Shown: positions 25,537 through 35,388, counted from the stretch's first letter. The stretch: 64,000 nucleotides of DNA from Shewanella putrefaciens (GCF_016406325.1 NZ_CP066370.1:310001-374000); one strand, 5' to 3'. The notes: generated by a model not told the origin, from the sequence alone. Numbers and translations are program-made.

Positions 25537-26400
25537 TCATTCCACGTTCTGGATCTGCTCTCTCATTTGCTCGATAAGGACCTTAAGCTCCACTGCGGCT
25601 GAGGTGATTTCAGTGCTGATGGATTTAGAGGCGAGGGTATTCGATTCGCGGTTAAATTCCTGCATCATAAAATCGAGACGGCGACCTTCGCTACCGCCTT
25701 TTTTTAGGATGCGGCGAGCTTCGACGACGTGGGCTTCGAGCCTGTCCATTTCTTCGGCGACATCTTGTTTCTGAGCCAGTAGCACCATTTCTTGCTCGAT
25801 ACGGGCTGGGTCGAGTTCACCTTTGATTTCAGCAAGGCGGTTGGTGAGCTTTTCGCGTTGATACTGCATAACCGTTGGCATGTGCTCGCGTACCACAGCG
25901 ATTTGCTCGCTCACGCCATCTAAACGGCTTAACAGCATGTCTTTGATGGCTTCGCCTTCACGACCGCGGGCTTCGATAAATTGATCTATGGCAGAATCGA
26001 AGGCTGTCATTAAGTCTGCACCGATTGCATCCATATCTTGTTCACCGCTTGCTAGCACGCCTGGCCAACGTAGGATGTCGGTCAGATTGACATCGCCTTG
26101 TCCCGCTTCTTGCTTGAGCCAAGTGGCAGCATCTAATAGCTGTTTTGCCAGTGCTTGATTTAATTGCAGTTCGTTATTGCTGTTGTCGGCAAGTTCATAG
26201 CGCAGATTCACTTCCACTTTACCACGGCTTAAGCGTTTGCGTAGGCGGTCGCGAAGTACGGGTTCAAAGCTGCGAAATTGCTCGGGTAAACGTAGATAGG
26301 TTTCGAGATAACGTTGATTGACTGAGCGAATTTCCCGGGAGGCAGTGCCCCATTGTGCTTTGTGCTCGATGCGAGCGTAGGCTGTCATGCTTTGGATCAT
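25537..26400 (-). CDS. yicC: YicC-family endoribonuclease
   Basis: A 287-residue YicC protein. It opens with the family hallmark MIQSMTAYAR, continues with EIRSVNQRYLETYLRLPE (about 20-37), and ends with the DUF1732 block LEAHVVEARRILKKGGSEGRRLDFMMQEFNRESNTLASKS. E. coli YicC is reported to be an endoribonuclease acting on small RNAs; that function is carried over by homology. The ATG at 26400 has AGGA eight bases upstream. An ATG at 26427 adds nine residues not seen in the family. It lies divergent from rph, as in related bacteria, but separated from it by a MITE-like element. Confidence 0.93.
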   Translation of the reverse strand: MIQSMTAYARIEHKAQWGTASREIRSVNQRYLETYLRLPEQFRSFEPVLRDRLRKRLSRGKVEVNLRYELADNSNNELQLNQALAKQLLDAATWLKQEAGQGDVNLTDILRWPGVLASGEQDMDAIGADLMTAFDSAIDQFIEARGREGEAIKDMLLSRLDGVSEQIAVVREHMPTVMQYQREKLTNRLAEIKGELDPARIEQEMVLLAQKQDVAEEMDRLEAHVVEARRILKKGGSEGRRLDFMMQEFNRESNTLASKSISTEITSAAVELKVLIEQMREQIQNVE

Positions 26401-26480
26401 GGGTTGTCCTAATGGTGTAATCGTCATAATGATTGGCGATTATAGAGTCAATGGCTGTAGGATTAAAGGCATACAGTAAA

Positions 26481-26808
26481 TATACCCAAGCTACCTGAAG
26501 ATACGAGTTTCAGAGCGCCTAGGGTGCTTCAATTCAAGGCGCAGCAATGACAGAATGTCGGCTACCTTTTGAATTGATGCAACACGGAAGTGAAGTGCCC
26601 TAGGCGTTCCGTCCCGGCGGCTGATGTTAACCACGGGGTAACGCACTTTATGCTGCGTTGGTTATTTTTAACTTAGTCCACTAGGTCCGCAAATAACCGC
26701 AATCGCCATGGATGGCGTGAATGCCATTTATGCAGGAGCAATAAATGGCCTTGCCTAAAGTGCGTTAAACTCCCGCTGAATTCTGCATCTTCAGGTTGTT
26801 TGGGTATA
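26481..26808. mobile_element. MITE-like element, 328 bp, no coding capacity
   Basis: The ends are inverted copies: TATACCCAAGCTACCTGAAG at the left and, read from the right, TATACCCAAACAACCTGAAG, which match at 18 of 20 positions. Inside are a perfect 12-bp inverted repeat (TAACGCACTTTA at 26639-26650, complement at 26756-26767) and a 9-bp hairpin GCCATTTAT/ATAAATGGC (26723-26749). There is no ORF. It would fold into a long structured RNA if transcribed. No clear target duplication is visible. A right-end fragment of the same family lies at 39242-39294. Confidence 0.75.
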
Positions 26809-26937
26809 AGGACACGGATTAGGCGATTGAGTGTGATGAGTTTGCCAGAGAATCACCCTAAGCATGGCATCCTAAGGCACAAGCCCCTATAATATGCAGC
26901 CAAAATCGGTCAATGACTCAGAATACAGGAATCTCGC

Positions 26938-27651
26938 ATGCGTCCAAGTAACAGAACGCCAGCACAAACTCGTCCCATCACTATCACTCGCCAGTTTACG
27001 GCCCATGCCGAAGGTTCTGTGTTAGTGGAATTTGGCGAAACGAAAGTGCTTTGTACCGCCAGTTTTACTGAAGGTGTGCCACGTTTCCTTAAAGGTCAGG
27101 GTCAAGGCTGGGTGACTGCGGAATACGGCATGTTGCCACGTTCGACCCATAGCCGTATGGACCGTGAAGCCGCTCGCGGTAAGCAATCTGGTCGTACACA
27201 AGAAATTCAACGTCTTATCGGTCGTGCGCTGCGCGCATGCGTGGATATGAAAGCCCTAGGCGAAAACACTATCGTTATCGATTGTGATGTGATCCAAGCT
27301 GATGGTGGCACGCGTACTGCGTCAATCACTGGCGCCTGTGTGGCCTTAGTGGATGCATTGAACTGGGCACGAGGTAAAGGGATCATTAAATCTAACCCTT
27401 TGAAATTCCTTATCGCTGCCGTTAGCGTAGGTATTTACAAGGGTGAAGCGATAAGCGATCTCGAATATATCGAAGACAGCGCCGCTGAAACTGATATGAA
27501 TGTGGTGATGACAGAAACGGGTAAAATTATTGAAATCCAAGGTACAGCTGAAGGTGAGCCGTTTACTCACGAAGAGTTGATTGAGCTACTTGGATTGGCG
27601 AAGAACAGTATCCGTGAAATCGTCGATGTGCAAAAAGCCGCTTTAAACTAA
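26938..27651 (+). CDS. rph: Ribonuclease PH
   Basis: A 237-residue phosphorolytic 3'-exoribonuclease that trims tRNA 3' ends. The full RNase PH pattern is present: [32 protein letters not shown] (26-43), the phosphate-binding [14 protein letters not shown] (about 86-99), [15 protein letters not shown] and the C-terminal [23 protein letters not shown] lies at 26888-26893 as a likely -10. pyrE follows after a terminator, the same pair as in E. coli, but here rph is full length, unlike the frameshifted copy of E. coli K-12. Confidence 0.96.
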   Translation: MRPSNRTPAQTRPITITRQFTAHAEGSVLVEFGETKVLCTASFTEGVPRFLKGQGQGWVTAEYGMLPRSTHSRMDREAARGKQSGRTQEIQRLIGRALRACVDMKALGENTIVIDCDVIQADGGTRTASITGACVALVDALNWARGKGIIKSNPLKFLIAAVSVGIYKGEAISDLEYIEDSAAETDMNVVMTETGKIIEIQGTAEGEPFTHEELIELLGLAKNSIREIVDVQKAALN

Positions 27652-27662
27652 TGTGTACTGAT

Positions 27663-27700
27663 AAAAAGCCCCGACATTGATAAAGTGCGGGGCTTTTTAT
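27663..27700 (+). terminator. Intrinsic terminator or attenuator between rph and pyrE
   Basis: AAAAAGCCCCG and CGGGGCTTTTT form an 11-bp stem followed by T's, starting only 11 bases after the rph stop and 120 bases before pyrE. In E. coli a terminator in this position attenuates pyrE by coupling to rph translation. Confidence 0.85.
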
Positions 27701-27818
27701 TAGCTGTCGCTTTTTGTCTGTAACAAGAGGCTAGCGTGATCCAACCCTGTACCTAATAAAATTTTATAAAATATTTCCTAATAAAAACTAGTTACATACA
27801 AAGTCGTAAGGAGAGATT

Positions 27819-28460
27819 GTGAAAGCCTATCAACGTGAGTTTATTGAATTTGCCTTAGAGCGTCAGGTACTGCGATTCGGCGAGTTTACCCTTAAATCGG
27901 GCCGTATCAGTCCTTATTTCTTCAATGCAGGTTTGTTCAATACCGGCCGAGATTTAGCGCGTCTTGGCCGTTTTTATGCCGCTGCGTTAGTGGATTCTGG
28001 CATTGATTATGACTTGCTGTTTGGTCCCGCTTACAAAGGCATTCCGATTGCGACGACTACGGCGGTTGCCTTGTGTGAGCATCACGATATCGACATCCCT
28101 TACTGCTTTAATCGCAAAGAAAAGAAAGATCACGGCGAAGGTGGCAGCTTAGTCGGTAGCGAGCTAAAAGGCCGTGTGATGCTGGTGGACGATGTGATTA
28201 CTGCGGGTACTGCGATTCGTGAGTCGATGGAAATCATCGAAGCCCATAAAGCGCAATTAGCCGGCGTGTTGATTGCCTTAGACAGGCAAGAGAAAGGCAA
28301 GGGCGAATTATCGGCCATCCAAGAGGTTGAGCGCGATTTTGGTTGCGGTATTGTGGCGATTATTAAACTCGCCGATCTGATCAGCTATCTGTCTGAAAAA
28401 CCAGGGATGGAAGTGCAGCTTGCTGCCGTGAGCCAGTACCGCGAGCAATACGGGATTTAA
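27819..28460 (+). CDS. pyrE: Orotate phosphoribosyltransferase
   Basis: A 213-residue enzyme that converts orotate and PRPP to orotidine 5'-phosphate in pyrimidine synthesis. The PRPP-binding motif [14 protein letters not shown] is at about 119-132, the flexible loop [14 protein letters not shown] at about 99-112, and the N-terminal [16 protein letters not shown] at 26-41. The start is GTG with AAGGAGAG just upstream; there is no in-frame ATG nearby. It follows rph and a terminator that may attenuate it by pyrimidine supply. Confidence 0.96.
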   Translation: MKAYQREFIEFALERQVLRFGEFTLKSGRISPYFFNAGLFNTGRDLARLGRFYAAALVDSGIDYDLLFGPAYKGIPIATTTAVALCEHHDIDIPYCFNRKEKKDHGEGGSLVGSELKGRVMLVDDVITAGTAIRESMEIIEAHKAQLAGVLIALDRQEKGKGELSAIQEVERDFGCGIVAIIKLADLISYLSEKPGMEVQLAAVSQYREQYGI

Positions 28461-28466
28461 GAGGAA

Positions 28467-28508
28467 CCTAGGCTCGAGAGTCTAGGCTCTAGAATCTAGA
28501 ACCTAGGC
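28467..28508. repeat. Six tandem heptamers rich in CTAG
   Basis: Six consecutive 7-base units: CCTAGGC, TCGAGAG, TCTAGGC, TCTAGAA, TCTAGAA, CCTAGGC. Five of the six contain CTAG, a tetramer usually rare in enteric-type genomes. It fills most of the 58-base gap between the convergent pyrE and folE genes. Confidence 0.8.
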
Positions 28509-28518
28509 CCTCTATGTC

Positions 28519-29163
28519 TTATTGATGCAAAAACTCGGCGCGAGTCGCGGGGTTAGATTTAAAAATACCGCCCAGCGCTGTGGTAGTGGTCGAACTGGTG
28601 GAGTCCATTACGCCGCGGGACTTTACGCAGTAATGCACTGCATCCATTTTTACCGCAACATCTTTAGTTTCGAGCAAGGTTTGTAGCGCGACTAACACTT
28701 GTTGAGTTAAACGCTCTTGCACCTGTGGACGTTGGGCAAAAAAACGCACAATACGATTAATCTTTGATAAACCTATGATTTTTTTGCGTGGCAGATAAGC
28801 TATGGTGGCAGTGCCATCGATCGTCACTAAATGATGTTCGCAGGTGCTGGTGAGGCTAATATCTTGCACTCGCACCATTTCATCGAAGCCCATTTTATTG
28901 TCGATAACTGTGATCTTAGGGAAATTTTCATAGTCTAAGCCTGAGAATATTTCATCGACGTACATTTTAGCAATGCGGCGTGGCGTATCGGCAAGGCTAT
29001 CGTCTGACAGATCCAATGACATTAATGTCAGTATCTCCTTCATATGATGTTCAATCTTGTCTTTACGTTCTTCACTGCTGTAAACGCTGGGGAGCATGGG
29101 GGTTTCAAGTCCACGTTCTAATAACGCGGCTTGTACTTTTACTGCTGCTTCACTTAATGCCAT
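28519..29163 (-). CDS. folE: GTP cyclohydrolase I
   Basis: A 214-residue enzyme making 7,8-dihydroneopterin triphosphate from GTP, the first step of folate synthesis. Zinc ligands are visible in TSTCEHHLV (about 106-114) and [11 protein letters not shown]. The [23 protein letters not shown] block and the [14 protein letters not shown] end are typical of the FolE1 type. GGAGG lies seven bases before the ATG at 29163. An earlier GTG overlaps that ribosome-binding site and is rejected. It is convergent with pyrE across the heptamer repeat. Confidence 0.95.
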   Translation of the reverse strand: MALSEAAVKVQAALLERGLETPMLPSVYSSEERKDKIEHHMKEILTLMSLDLSDDSLADTPRRIAKMYVDEIFSGLDYENFPKITVIDNKMGFDEMVRVQDISLTSTCEHHLVTIDGTATIAYLPRKKIIGLSKINRIVRFFAQRPQVQERLTQQVLVALQTLLETKDVAVKMDAVHYCVKSRGVMDSTSSTTTTALGGIFKSNPATRAEFLHQ

Positions 29164-29330
29164 CTTATCCTCCACTACGTTGTAGCGGCTATCATTGAAA
29201 ACCTATACTGGCATCGATCATCCAGCCTAGGATACAAATTGGGTTATTCTTGTGGGGCAAGAACAAGGGGGAGGAGGATAACGCGAATTGCAGATAATTC
29301 ATACCGAAAATCATTCACCGCACCGATGAA

Positions 29331-29361
29331 AAAGCCGATAGTTCTAATCGCTATCGGCTTT
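29331..29361 (-). terminator. Terminator of the S9 peptidase gene
   Basis: AAAGCCGATAG and CTATCGGCTTT form an 11-bp stem with a nine-base loop. Read on the minus strand it is followed by TTC. It lies 58 bases past the stop. Confidence 0.8.
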
Positions 29362-29418
29362 AAATCAGATACTGTCAGTGGTATTTAGACTTGTTGTATC
29401 GATAAATTTTAGTAAATT

Positions 29419-31407
29419 CTAAAGTTTTAGGTTGGTACTTAGGAAGCTGAGCATTTGTTCATAGTATTTAGCCCTATGCTCATCGTTATAAAAACCGTGG
29501 CCTTCGTTATCCATCACCAGTTTTTGGTAAGGATACTTGTGAGCTTTTAAAGCTTTCTCGAGGGATTCGAGTTGCTCAATTGGCGCTCGCTCATCTTCAC
29601 CACCATGTACCAATAGTATGTTTGCTTTGAGTTTATCGACGTTTTCAGAGGGAGACATTGCTTTGAGTACCGCTTTATCTTGACCTAACACTTCCTTAAG
29701 ATAGCTTGTTCCTGCACTTCTGCGAGCGACGTCACCTTTATTAAACATCAACTCGAGATTGTATACTCCTGCCATACCTATGGCGCATTTAAACATATCC
29801 GGTGCAAGCACTGCACTTTGTAGGGCGCTGTAACCACCGAAGCTACCACCAGCGATACAGATGCGTTCTTTATCGGCAACACCTTGGTCAATGACATATT
29901 GAGTTGCATCTATAATGTCATGTTGGATGTCGGAACCCCATTTTTGGTAGCCAGCACGTTCAAATTGATCACCATAGCCACCAGATCCTCGAAAGTTGAC
30001 CTGTAAAACTGCAATACCTTGGCTTGCCAAATATTGGTTTTGTGAATCAAACCCCCACCAATCACGGACACCATGTGGGCCACCGTGAGGATTGACTACT
30101 AGAGGCAGATTTTTAGCTTCTTTACCAAAGGGGAGTGTTAAATAACCATGGAGTGTTTTACCGTCGCGACTCGTAAAATTAATGGGTTTAACTTCAGCCA
30201 TTTGCTCTGGGTCTAGCCATTTTTTAGCTGCAGCAAGGTATTCAAGTTTAAGCTTTTTGGTATCAAACACATAGTAATCGCCAGGGTTGCGATCATTAAA
30301 TGCAAGCACAACTAGCTTTTCCGCATCACGGGTTTCACTGACAATCCGCACTTGATAGCCTGGTAGTACGCCTATGAGATCTTTTAGTAATTTTGCATGG
30401 GAATCTTCACTATCGACGAAGGCATAGCTAGGATAGCCATTTTCAAATTCAACGGCATAGAGCTGTTTATTGGTACCGTTAATCCAAAAGTTGCTGGGAT
30501 CGACATTTTCATCCTGAATAATCTCTTTTTTATCACCTGTTTCGAGATTAATTTTGTATACGCCTAATGTTTCACCTTGTGTTCGTCCCGCGGCATAAAT
30601 CGTATTTTTGTTATCGGCGAAGGAGATTGGGCTGAAATCAGTTAGACCAAGATTGAGTTTATCAGTGTTCACCCACTCGCCATTTTGACGGTAAAATACT
30701 TTTGTGATGTTTTTACCGTCTTCTCCTGCGACAAAACGGACTTCACCTTCATGGTCTGTCATAAAACGCGCTTGACCTATAGGCGAACCTAGAACACGTT
30801 TGCGAACTCCTGAGTATAAATCTACTCGATATACATCTTGTGATAATTCAATGTTAAGGGTGCTTTCGTTGTTCCATGGAATGGCGTTGACCAACATATA
30901 GCGCTCATCATCTGGCAGAGGATCGAGGATAAATGCTGTTGCATTAATTGCAGTATTTTTCTTAATGTTTGAACCTGTTTGTTGTTCGCCACTATTGAAA
31001 CCGAACAGGTATGTGGGACGTGAGCCATCAGCATTAACAGCCATTAATTCGCCATAGTATTGTGGAGCCTCAATCCAACCCTTCAGATACTCTTTTGCCA
31101 GAACGACTCGTTCGCTATTTGCCCATTCGTAATCACCTACTTGGGCATTGCTCGGGAAGCGTATGGCATTAAGGAGTTTTTTAGTTTGTGCATCTAATAC
31201 AAGGAGTACTTTTTTGCCATCAACACTGGTAATAGCACTTAAGTATTTGCCTGTTGGAGATATCTTTACGTTTGAGTATTCACTACCTTTACTAAACAAC
31301 TGAGCCTGTGACAAGGCGTTAGGGTTTGCAGTATCTGAAGCAAATGTAGAGATTGGCAGCATTGGTAAGCAAAGCGCAGTCAAAGTTGCTAATTGGACGA
31401 GTTTCAT
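29419..31407 (-). CDS. Exported S9-family prolyl oligopeptidase-like hydrolase
   Basis: About 662 residues with a signal peptide (MKLVQLATLTALCLPMLPIS, cleavage near TFA|SD). A beta-propeller-like region occupies about 25-390, with DAQTKKLL, FVAGEDGK and YVFDTKK blades. A C-terminal alpha/beta hydrolase follows, with nucleophile Ser in GGSFGGYS, the acid in HGGEDERAP and His in NEGHGF. It probably cleaves oligopeptides in the periplasm. The ATG at 31407 starts the signal peptide; an upstream start at 31470 would put 21 polar residues before it. It is a single gene with its own terminator. Confidence 0.9.
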   Translation of the reverse strand: MKLVQLATLTALCLPMLPISTFASDTANPNALSQAQLFSKGSEYSNVKISPTGKYLSAITSVDGKKVLLVLDAQTKKLLNAIRFPSNAQVGDYEWANSERVVLAKEYLKGWIEAPQYYGELMAVNADGSRPTYLFGFNSGEQQTGSNIKKNTAINATAFILDPLPDDERYMLVNAIPWNNESTLNIELSQDVYRVDLYSGVRKRVLGSPIGQARFMTDHEGEVRFVAGEDGKNITKVFYRQNGEWVNTDKLNLGLTDFSPISFADNKNTIYAAGRTQGETLGVYKINLETGDKKEIIQDENVDPSNFWINGTNKQLYAVEFENGYPSYAFVDSEDSHAKLLKDLIGVLPGYQVRIVSETRDAEKLVVLAFNDRNPGDYYVFDTKKLKLEYLAAAKKWLDPEQMAEVKPINFTSRDGKTLHGYLTLPFGKEAKNLPLVVNPHGGPHGVRDWWGFDSQNQYLASQGIAVLQVNFRGSGGYGDQFERAGYQKWGSDIQHDIIDATQYVIDQGVADKERICIAGGSFGGYSALQSAVLAPDMFKCAIGMAGVYNLELMFNKGDVARRSAGTSYLKEVLGQDKAVLKAMSPSENVDKLKANILLVHGGEDERAPIEQLESLEKALKAHKYPYQKLVMDNEGHGFYNDEHRAKYYEQMLSFLSTNLKL

Positions 31408-31504
31408 TAGACATCCCTGTAATGTAATTGTGGTTGTTTTGTTTTTTAAATGTTTTTGAGGATAAAACAAAAGTGCTAGTCAGACAAGGAGGGAACGCTA
31501 AAAA

Positions 31505-31533
31505 ATAAAGGACGGTATTACCGCCCTTTATAC
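31505..31533 (-). terminator. Terminator after slmA
   Basis: AAAGGACGGTA and TACCGCCCTTT pair across a one-base centre with one mismatch. Read on the minus strand TTTATTTTT follows. It lies 11 bases past the slmA stop. Confidence 0.8.
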
Positions 31534-31543
31534 TGAAAAATCA

Positions 31544-32137
31544 TTAGCTTTGGAGTAGTTGATGTTGAATAAAACGCCACTGTTCATCGAAGTGGGTGGT
31601 CGGTTTGAGTTTGAATTCACTTCGCACAAATTGCGCAATTCTACCTTCGGCAAAGGCCAACAGTAAATTGGCTAATATGGCTTCATCTAAGTTAAAGCCT
31701 CTACCTTCCCGAAGTGTCTTTTCCCGTAAAATTTGCTTTAACTGGGTTTCAATTTTTGCAAATAAACTACTAATACGACTTCGCAGACGTTCATTTTCAC
31801 CTAACAGTGCATCACCATTGAGTACTCGAGAGATCCCTGGATTACGTTCAGCAAAAATCAGTAGCAGTTGTAGCATGAGCTGGCAGCGCTTCATGGTATC
31901 TTTCTCATCATCCATGATGATGTTGATGCGTGAGAGCAGTGACTCTTCGATAAACTCAATGAGCCCTTCAAACATTCGCGCTTTACTAGGGAAGTGACGA
32001 TAAAGTGCGGCTTCCGAAACCCCCACTTCTGAGGCTAGTTTTGCCGTAGTGATCCTTTGCCCAGGACTGGTTTCTAGCATTTGTGCTAAGCATTGCAAGA
32101 TATGCTCACGACGATTAATTTTTGGGCTTACAGCCAT
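31544..32137 (-). CDS. slmA: Nucleoid occlusion factor SlmA (TetR family)
   Basis: A 197-residue TetR-type DNA-binding protein that blocks FtsZ ring assembly over the nucleoid. The HTH is at about 28-52 ([24 protein letters not shown]), followed by [12 protein letters not shown] and the helical dimer domain. Length and sequence fit SlmA closely. It sits downstream of coaBC-dut, the same neighbourhood as in E. coli (dfp-dut-slmA). It starts 33 bases after the dut stop and is probably cotranscribed. Confidence 0.95.
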   Translation of the reverse strand: MAVSPKINRREHILQCLAQMLETSPGQRITTAKLASEVGVSEAALYRHFPSKARMFEGLIEFIEESLLSRINIIMDDEKDTMKRCQLMLQLLLIFAERNPGISRVLNGDALLGENERLRSRISSLFAKIETQLKQILREKTLREGRGFNLDEAILANLLLAFAEGRIAQFVRSEFKLKPTTHFDEQWRFIQHQLLQS

Positions 32138-32169
32138 TGCAGTATCCTTCGCTCAATAACGACTGGTAG

Positions 32170-32628
32170 TTATTTCGTGCCTGAATGGCCAAATCCACCT
32201 TCACCACGGTCTGAGCTGTCGAACTCATCAACGAGTTTGAATTGTGCTTGCACCACAGGGACAAATACCAGTTGTGCGAGACGGTCGCCAATGTCTAAAG
32301 TGAATGGACTATTGCTTCTATTCCAACAAGATACCATCAATGGCCCTTGGTAGTCGGAATCGATAAGTCCAACTAAATTTCCAAGTACAATACCGTGTTT
32401 ATGACCTAGACCTGAGCGCGGTAAAATCACAGCGGCTAATCCTGGGTCGGCCACATGGATGGCAATGCCAGTGGGGATAAGCTGGGTTTCACCGGGGGCT
32501 ATCGTCATTGTGGTATCTATCATGGCACGAAGATCCATACCTGCACTACCTAGTGTGGCGTAAGCAGGTAAAGGAAATTCTGAGCCGATTCGAGAGTCGA
32601 GAATTTTTAATTCAATCGGTGTTTTCAT
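32170..32628 (-). CDS. dut: Deoxyuridine 5'-triphosphate nucleotidohydrolase
   Basis: A 152-residue trimeric dUTPase with all five motifs: GSAGMDLRA (28-36), [10 protein letters not shown] (about 71-80), [11 protein letters not shown] (about 85-95), [12 protein letters not shown] (about 111-122) and the C-terminal [10 protein letters not shown] flap. It keeps uracil out of DNA and supplies dUMP. The ATG overlaps the coaBC stop by four bases (ATGA), so the two are translationally coupled. Confidence 0.97.
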   Translation of the reverse strand: MKTPIELKILDSRIGSEFPLPAYATLGSAGMDLRAMIDTTMTIAPGETQLIPTGIAIHVADPGLAAVILPRSGLGHKHGIVLGNLVGLIDSDYQGPLMVSCWNRSNSPFTLDIGDRLAQLVFVPVVQAQFKLVDEFDSSDRGEGGFGHSGTK

Positions 32629-33842
32629 GTATTTATTTTTTCTTTCACTATCAACGAAAGTAATTGCCGTGCTAGCGTGAGTTTGTCGGTCGCAGGCAAA
32701 TCTTGACTGCCGAGCGGCCAGAATACACGCAGGGCATTGGTATCGGCATTGAAGCCTTGGCCAGTAACTGAAACGTCATTAGCGGCGATCATATCCAAGT
32801 TTTTACGTTTGAGTTTATCGCGGGCGTAGGTTTCAACATCATGGGTTTCGGCGGCAAATCCCACCACAAAAGGACGGTTGGGCAAGCTCGCAACCGTGGC
32901 TAAGATATCAGGATTCCTTTCTAGCGCAAGTTGCATTTTTTCTGCCGATTTTTTGATCTTACAAGTAGCAATATCGCTAATGCGGTAGTCTGCAACGGCG
33001 GCGCAGCCAATAAAAATATTTTTCTTATCAACATTATCCATAACAGCGTCGAGCATATTTTGCGCAGATTCAACATCGATGCGTGCTACGCCTTCAGGGG
33101 TACTTAGGTTCACTGGACCTGAGATTAAGGTGACGGCTGCGCCCATATCCGCTGCGGCTTTGGCGAGCGCAAAGCCCATTTTCCCAGAACTGTGATTGGA
33201 AATATATCTGACGGGATCTATCGCTTCACGGGTTGGCCCGGCGGTGATCAGCACCGACTGGCCTGCAAGAGGCTGTGCAGAGACTTCTTTTGTTGCAAAA
33301 AAATCACTGGCTAGCTCGGCAATTTCTAGCGGTTCGAGCATGCGTCCAGGCCCCACCTCACCACAGGCTTGACTACCGCTGGCTGGACCCCAAAGGGTAT
33401 AACCACGGCTTTGCAGGCTTGTTAAATTCGCTTGAGTGGCGAGATTACGATACATCTGTTGATTCATCGCTGGACACAGAGCGATGGGGGCTTCGGTAGC
33501 TAGGCAGGTTGTGGTAATTAACTCATCTGCCATGCCTGCATTGATACGGGCGAGTAAGTTGGCCGTAGCGGGGGCGATAATCACTAAATCGGCCCAACGA
33601 GCAAGCTCTATATGGCCCATAGCAGCTTCTGCCGCAGGATCCAGTAGGCTAGATGCCACAGGATGTCCAGATAACGCTTGCAGCGTGAGAGGCGTGATAA
33701 ATTCCATCGCACTTTGGCTCATTACGACGCGCACATCAAAACCACGCTCTTTTAAGCGTCGCACTAAATCGGCACTTTTATAGGCGGCAATGCCGCCGCC
33801 AATGCCCAGCAGGACGTTTTTATTTGTGAGACTCACAGACAT
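32625..33842 (-). CDS. coaBC: Bifunctional phosphopantothenoylcysteine decarboxylase/synthetase
   Basis: About 405 residues, two domains. The N-terminal CoaC flavoprotein (to about 190) has [15 protein letters not shown], the catalytic-His region [21 protein letters not shown] and the substrate flap [13 protein letters not shown]. The C-terminal CoaB synthetase starts at [30 protein letters not shown]. Together they make 4'-phosphopantetheine for coenzyme A, and hence for the ACPs of the cell. ATGs at 33845 and 33842 are adjacent; the second is chosen arbitrarily. It is divergent from radC, as in E. coli. Confidence 0.95.
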   Translation of the reverse strand: MSVSLTNKNVLLGIGGGIAAYKSADLVRRLKERGFDVRVVMSQSAMEFITPLTLQALSGHPVASSLLDPAAEAAMGHIELARWADLVIIAPATANLLARINAGMADELITTTCLATEAPIALCPAMNQQMYRNLATQANLTSLQSRGYTLWGPASGSQACGEVGPGRMLEPLEIAELASDFFATKEVSAQPLAGQSVLITAGPTREAIDPVRYISNHSSGKMGFALAKAAADMGAAVTLISGPVNLSTPEGVARIDVESAQNMLDAVMDNVDKKNIFIGCAAVADYRISDIATCKIKKSAEKMQLALERNPDILATVASLPNRPFVVGFAAETHDVETYARDKLKRKNLDMIAANDVSVTGQGFNADTNALRVFWPLGSQDLPATDKLTLARQLLSLIVKEKINT

Positions 33843-33967
33843 CATCCGAGATTGAAATAATGCCTCCAACGATACCACAACGCGGTGAATTTTAGTGACT
33901 ATCCCAGTTCAAAAAATCTCGTCCATACTCAGTAAAGTGAAAATATGTGAGGTAACAAGGAGGTCAC

Positions 33968-34645
33968 ATGGGCATCAAAGATTGGCCAGAGGGAGAGGGG
34001 CCTAGAGATAAACTACTACAAAAAGGAGCAGCCTATTTATCGGATGCAGAGTTACTGGCCGTATTGCTGCGTAATGGTTTAGCGGGTCTTAACGCTGTCG
34101 ATCTAGCTAGATCGTTGATCAGTGAGTTTGGAGGATTAAGAAATCTACTTTGCGCCCCTAAAAATCAGGTGTGTCGACTTCCTGGCGTAGGGCCTGTAAA
34201 ATATGCTCAGCTTCAAGCTGCAGCTGAATTAGCGCGGCGTGTCGCACAAGAAAATCTACAAAGAGGTCAGGTTTTGACAAATCCCGATTTAACTCGGGAC
34301 TATTTAATGAGACAATTAACTGACCGCTCCTATGAAGTGTTCGCAATTTTGCTGCTAGATAGCCAGCATAGAGTGATTCAGTTTGTCGAATTATTCCGCG
34401 GCACAATAGACTCAGCCTCAGTGTATCCACGTGAAGTGGTGAGCTTAGTGCTTGAAAAAAAGGCAGCTGCCGTTATAGTGTGTCACAATCATCCGTCTGG
34501 TATTGCCGAGCCCAGTCAGGCTGACAGACGAATAACTGAGCGATTAAAAAATGCGTTATCAACCATAGATGTATCCTTATTGGATCATATGGTTGTAGGT
34601 GATCGAGAGATAGTTTCTTTTGCGGAACGAGGCTGGATTAATTAA
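33968..34645 (+). CDS. radC: RadC/YeeS-family protein (JAB domain)
   Basis: A 225-residue protein with an N-terminal HhH region (about 10-80, ending [21 protein letters not shown]) and a C-terminal JAB/MPN metal-binding domain with CHNHPSG (about 175-181) and a downstream Asp. It was once credited with recombinational repair. That is doubtful, and the biochemical role is not settled. AAGGAGG lies seven bases before the ATG. It is followed by rpmB and rpmG with their own promoter, as in many gammaproteobacteria. Confidence 0.93.
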   Translation: MGIKDWPEGEGPRDKLLQKGAAYLSDAELLAVLLRNGLAGLNAVDLARSLISEFGGLRNLLCAPKNQVCRLPGVGPVKYAQLQAAAELARRVAQENLQRGQVLTNPDLTRDYLMRQLTDRSYEVFAILLLDSQHRVIQFVELFRGTIDSASVYPREVVSLVLEKKAAAVIVCHNHPSGIAEPSQADRRITERLKNALSTIDVSLLDHMVVGDREIVSFAERGWIN

Positions 34646-34653
34646 TCTAACAC

Positions 34654-34682
34654 TTGATCTTCACTCTGTGATCGTGTATAAA
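34654..34682 (+). promoter_or_regulatory. Sigma-70 promoter of rpmB-rpmG
   Basis: TTGATC, 17 bases, TATAAA (continuing AAT). It starts nine bases after the radC stop and about 85 bases before rpmB, leaving a leader of roughly 80 bases. Confidence 0.75.
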
Positions 34683-34766
34683 ATGCGCCCTCTTTGTGCC
34701 TCGGGCGACGGCCATACGAGGCACATTAATGCTCGAGCGTTAAAATTGTTTTTGGAGAAGATTGAC

Positions 34767-35003
34767 ATGTCAAGAGTATGCCAAGTTACTGGCAAGAAGC
34801 CGATGGTTGGTAACAACCGTTCGCACGCAAAAAACGCGACCCGTCGTCGTTTTTTACCTAACCTACAAAACCACCGTTTTTGGTTAGAAGAAGAAAAGCG
34901 TTTCGTACAGTTACGTGTATCTACTAAAGGTATCCGTCTGATCGATAAGAAAGGTATTGAAGTTGTTGTTGCTGAACTTCGTGCCCGTGGCGAGAAGGTA
35001 TAA
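34767..35003 (+). CDS. rpmB: 50S ribosomal protein L28
   Basis: A 78-residue L28 starting [12 protein letters not shown], with the conserved [14 protein letters not shown] and [17 protein letters not shown] stretches and ending [15 protein letters not shown] lies 10 bases before the ATG. Coding potential extends further upstream in frame, but the L28 family begins at this Met. It forms an operon with rpmG, six bases downstream. Confidence 0.97.
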   Translation: MSRVCQVTGKKPMVGNNRSHAKNATRRRFLPNLQNHRFWLEEEKRFVQLRVSTKGIRLIDKKGIEVVVAELRARGEKV

Positions 35004-35009
35004 TAGATC

Positions 35010-35183
35010 ATGGCTAAAGCTAAAGGTAATCGTGAGAAGATCAAATTAGTTTCAAGCGCTAAGACTGGTCACTTCTACACAACTGAAAAAAACAAGCGTA
35101 ACATGCCTGAAAAAATGGAAATCAAAAAATTTGATCCAGTTATTCGTCAGCACGTTATCTACAAAGAAGCTAAAATCAAGTAA
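35010..35183 (+). CDS. rpmG: 50S ribosomal protein L33
   Basis: A 57-residue L33 beginning [20 protein letters not shown] and ending [10 protein letters not shown], almost the E. coli sequence. It has no CxxC pairs, so it is the zinc-independent (C-minus) form. It is the second gene of the rpmB operon, followed by a strong terminator 20 bases later. Confidence 0.97.
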   Translation: MAKAKGNREKIKLVSSAKTGHFYTTEKNKRNMPEKMEIKKFDPVIRQHVIYKEAKIK

Positions 35184-35203
35184 TCCTTGGTTAGTGTTTC
35201 GAG

Positions 35204-35234
35204 AAAAGCCCCTTATTTAAGGGGCTTTTTTTTT
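35204..35234 (+). terminator. Terminator of rpmB-rpmG
   Basis: AAGCCCCTTA and TAAGGGGCTT form a perfect 10-bp stem with a two-base loop, then a run of nine T's after the C. Confidence 0.92.
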
Positions 35235-35388
35235 GGTTTTTTTTAGTGGTTCGTCATCAAGTTGAGATTATTTCCTCACAAACTTAAGCTGCTGAATCAA
35301 CTCCTGTGAAGTTAAAAAATTGTGAATACTCGCGGAAAATATAAAATAGTGCGGTTATAAGCACTTTAATTCATTAAAACTGTATTTT

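Noticed and set aside
26481..26808. Long hairpin region as a structured regulatory RNA gene
   Set aside because: The terminal inverted repeats and the second, truncated copy near recQ fit a transposable element better.
28467..28508. Heptamer array as a CRISPR or attachment site
   Set aside because: Units are 7 bases with no unique spacers, no cas genes are near and no integrase is present.
34620..34766. N-terminal extension of rpmB upstream of MSRVCQ
   Set aside because: The frame is open, but the L28 family starts at MSRVCQ and the upstream part contains the promoter and leader.
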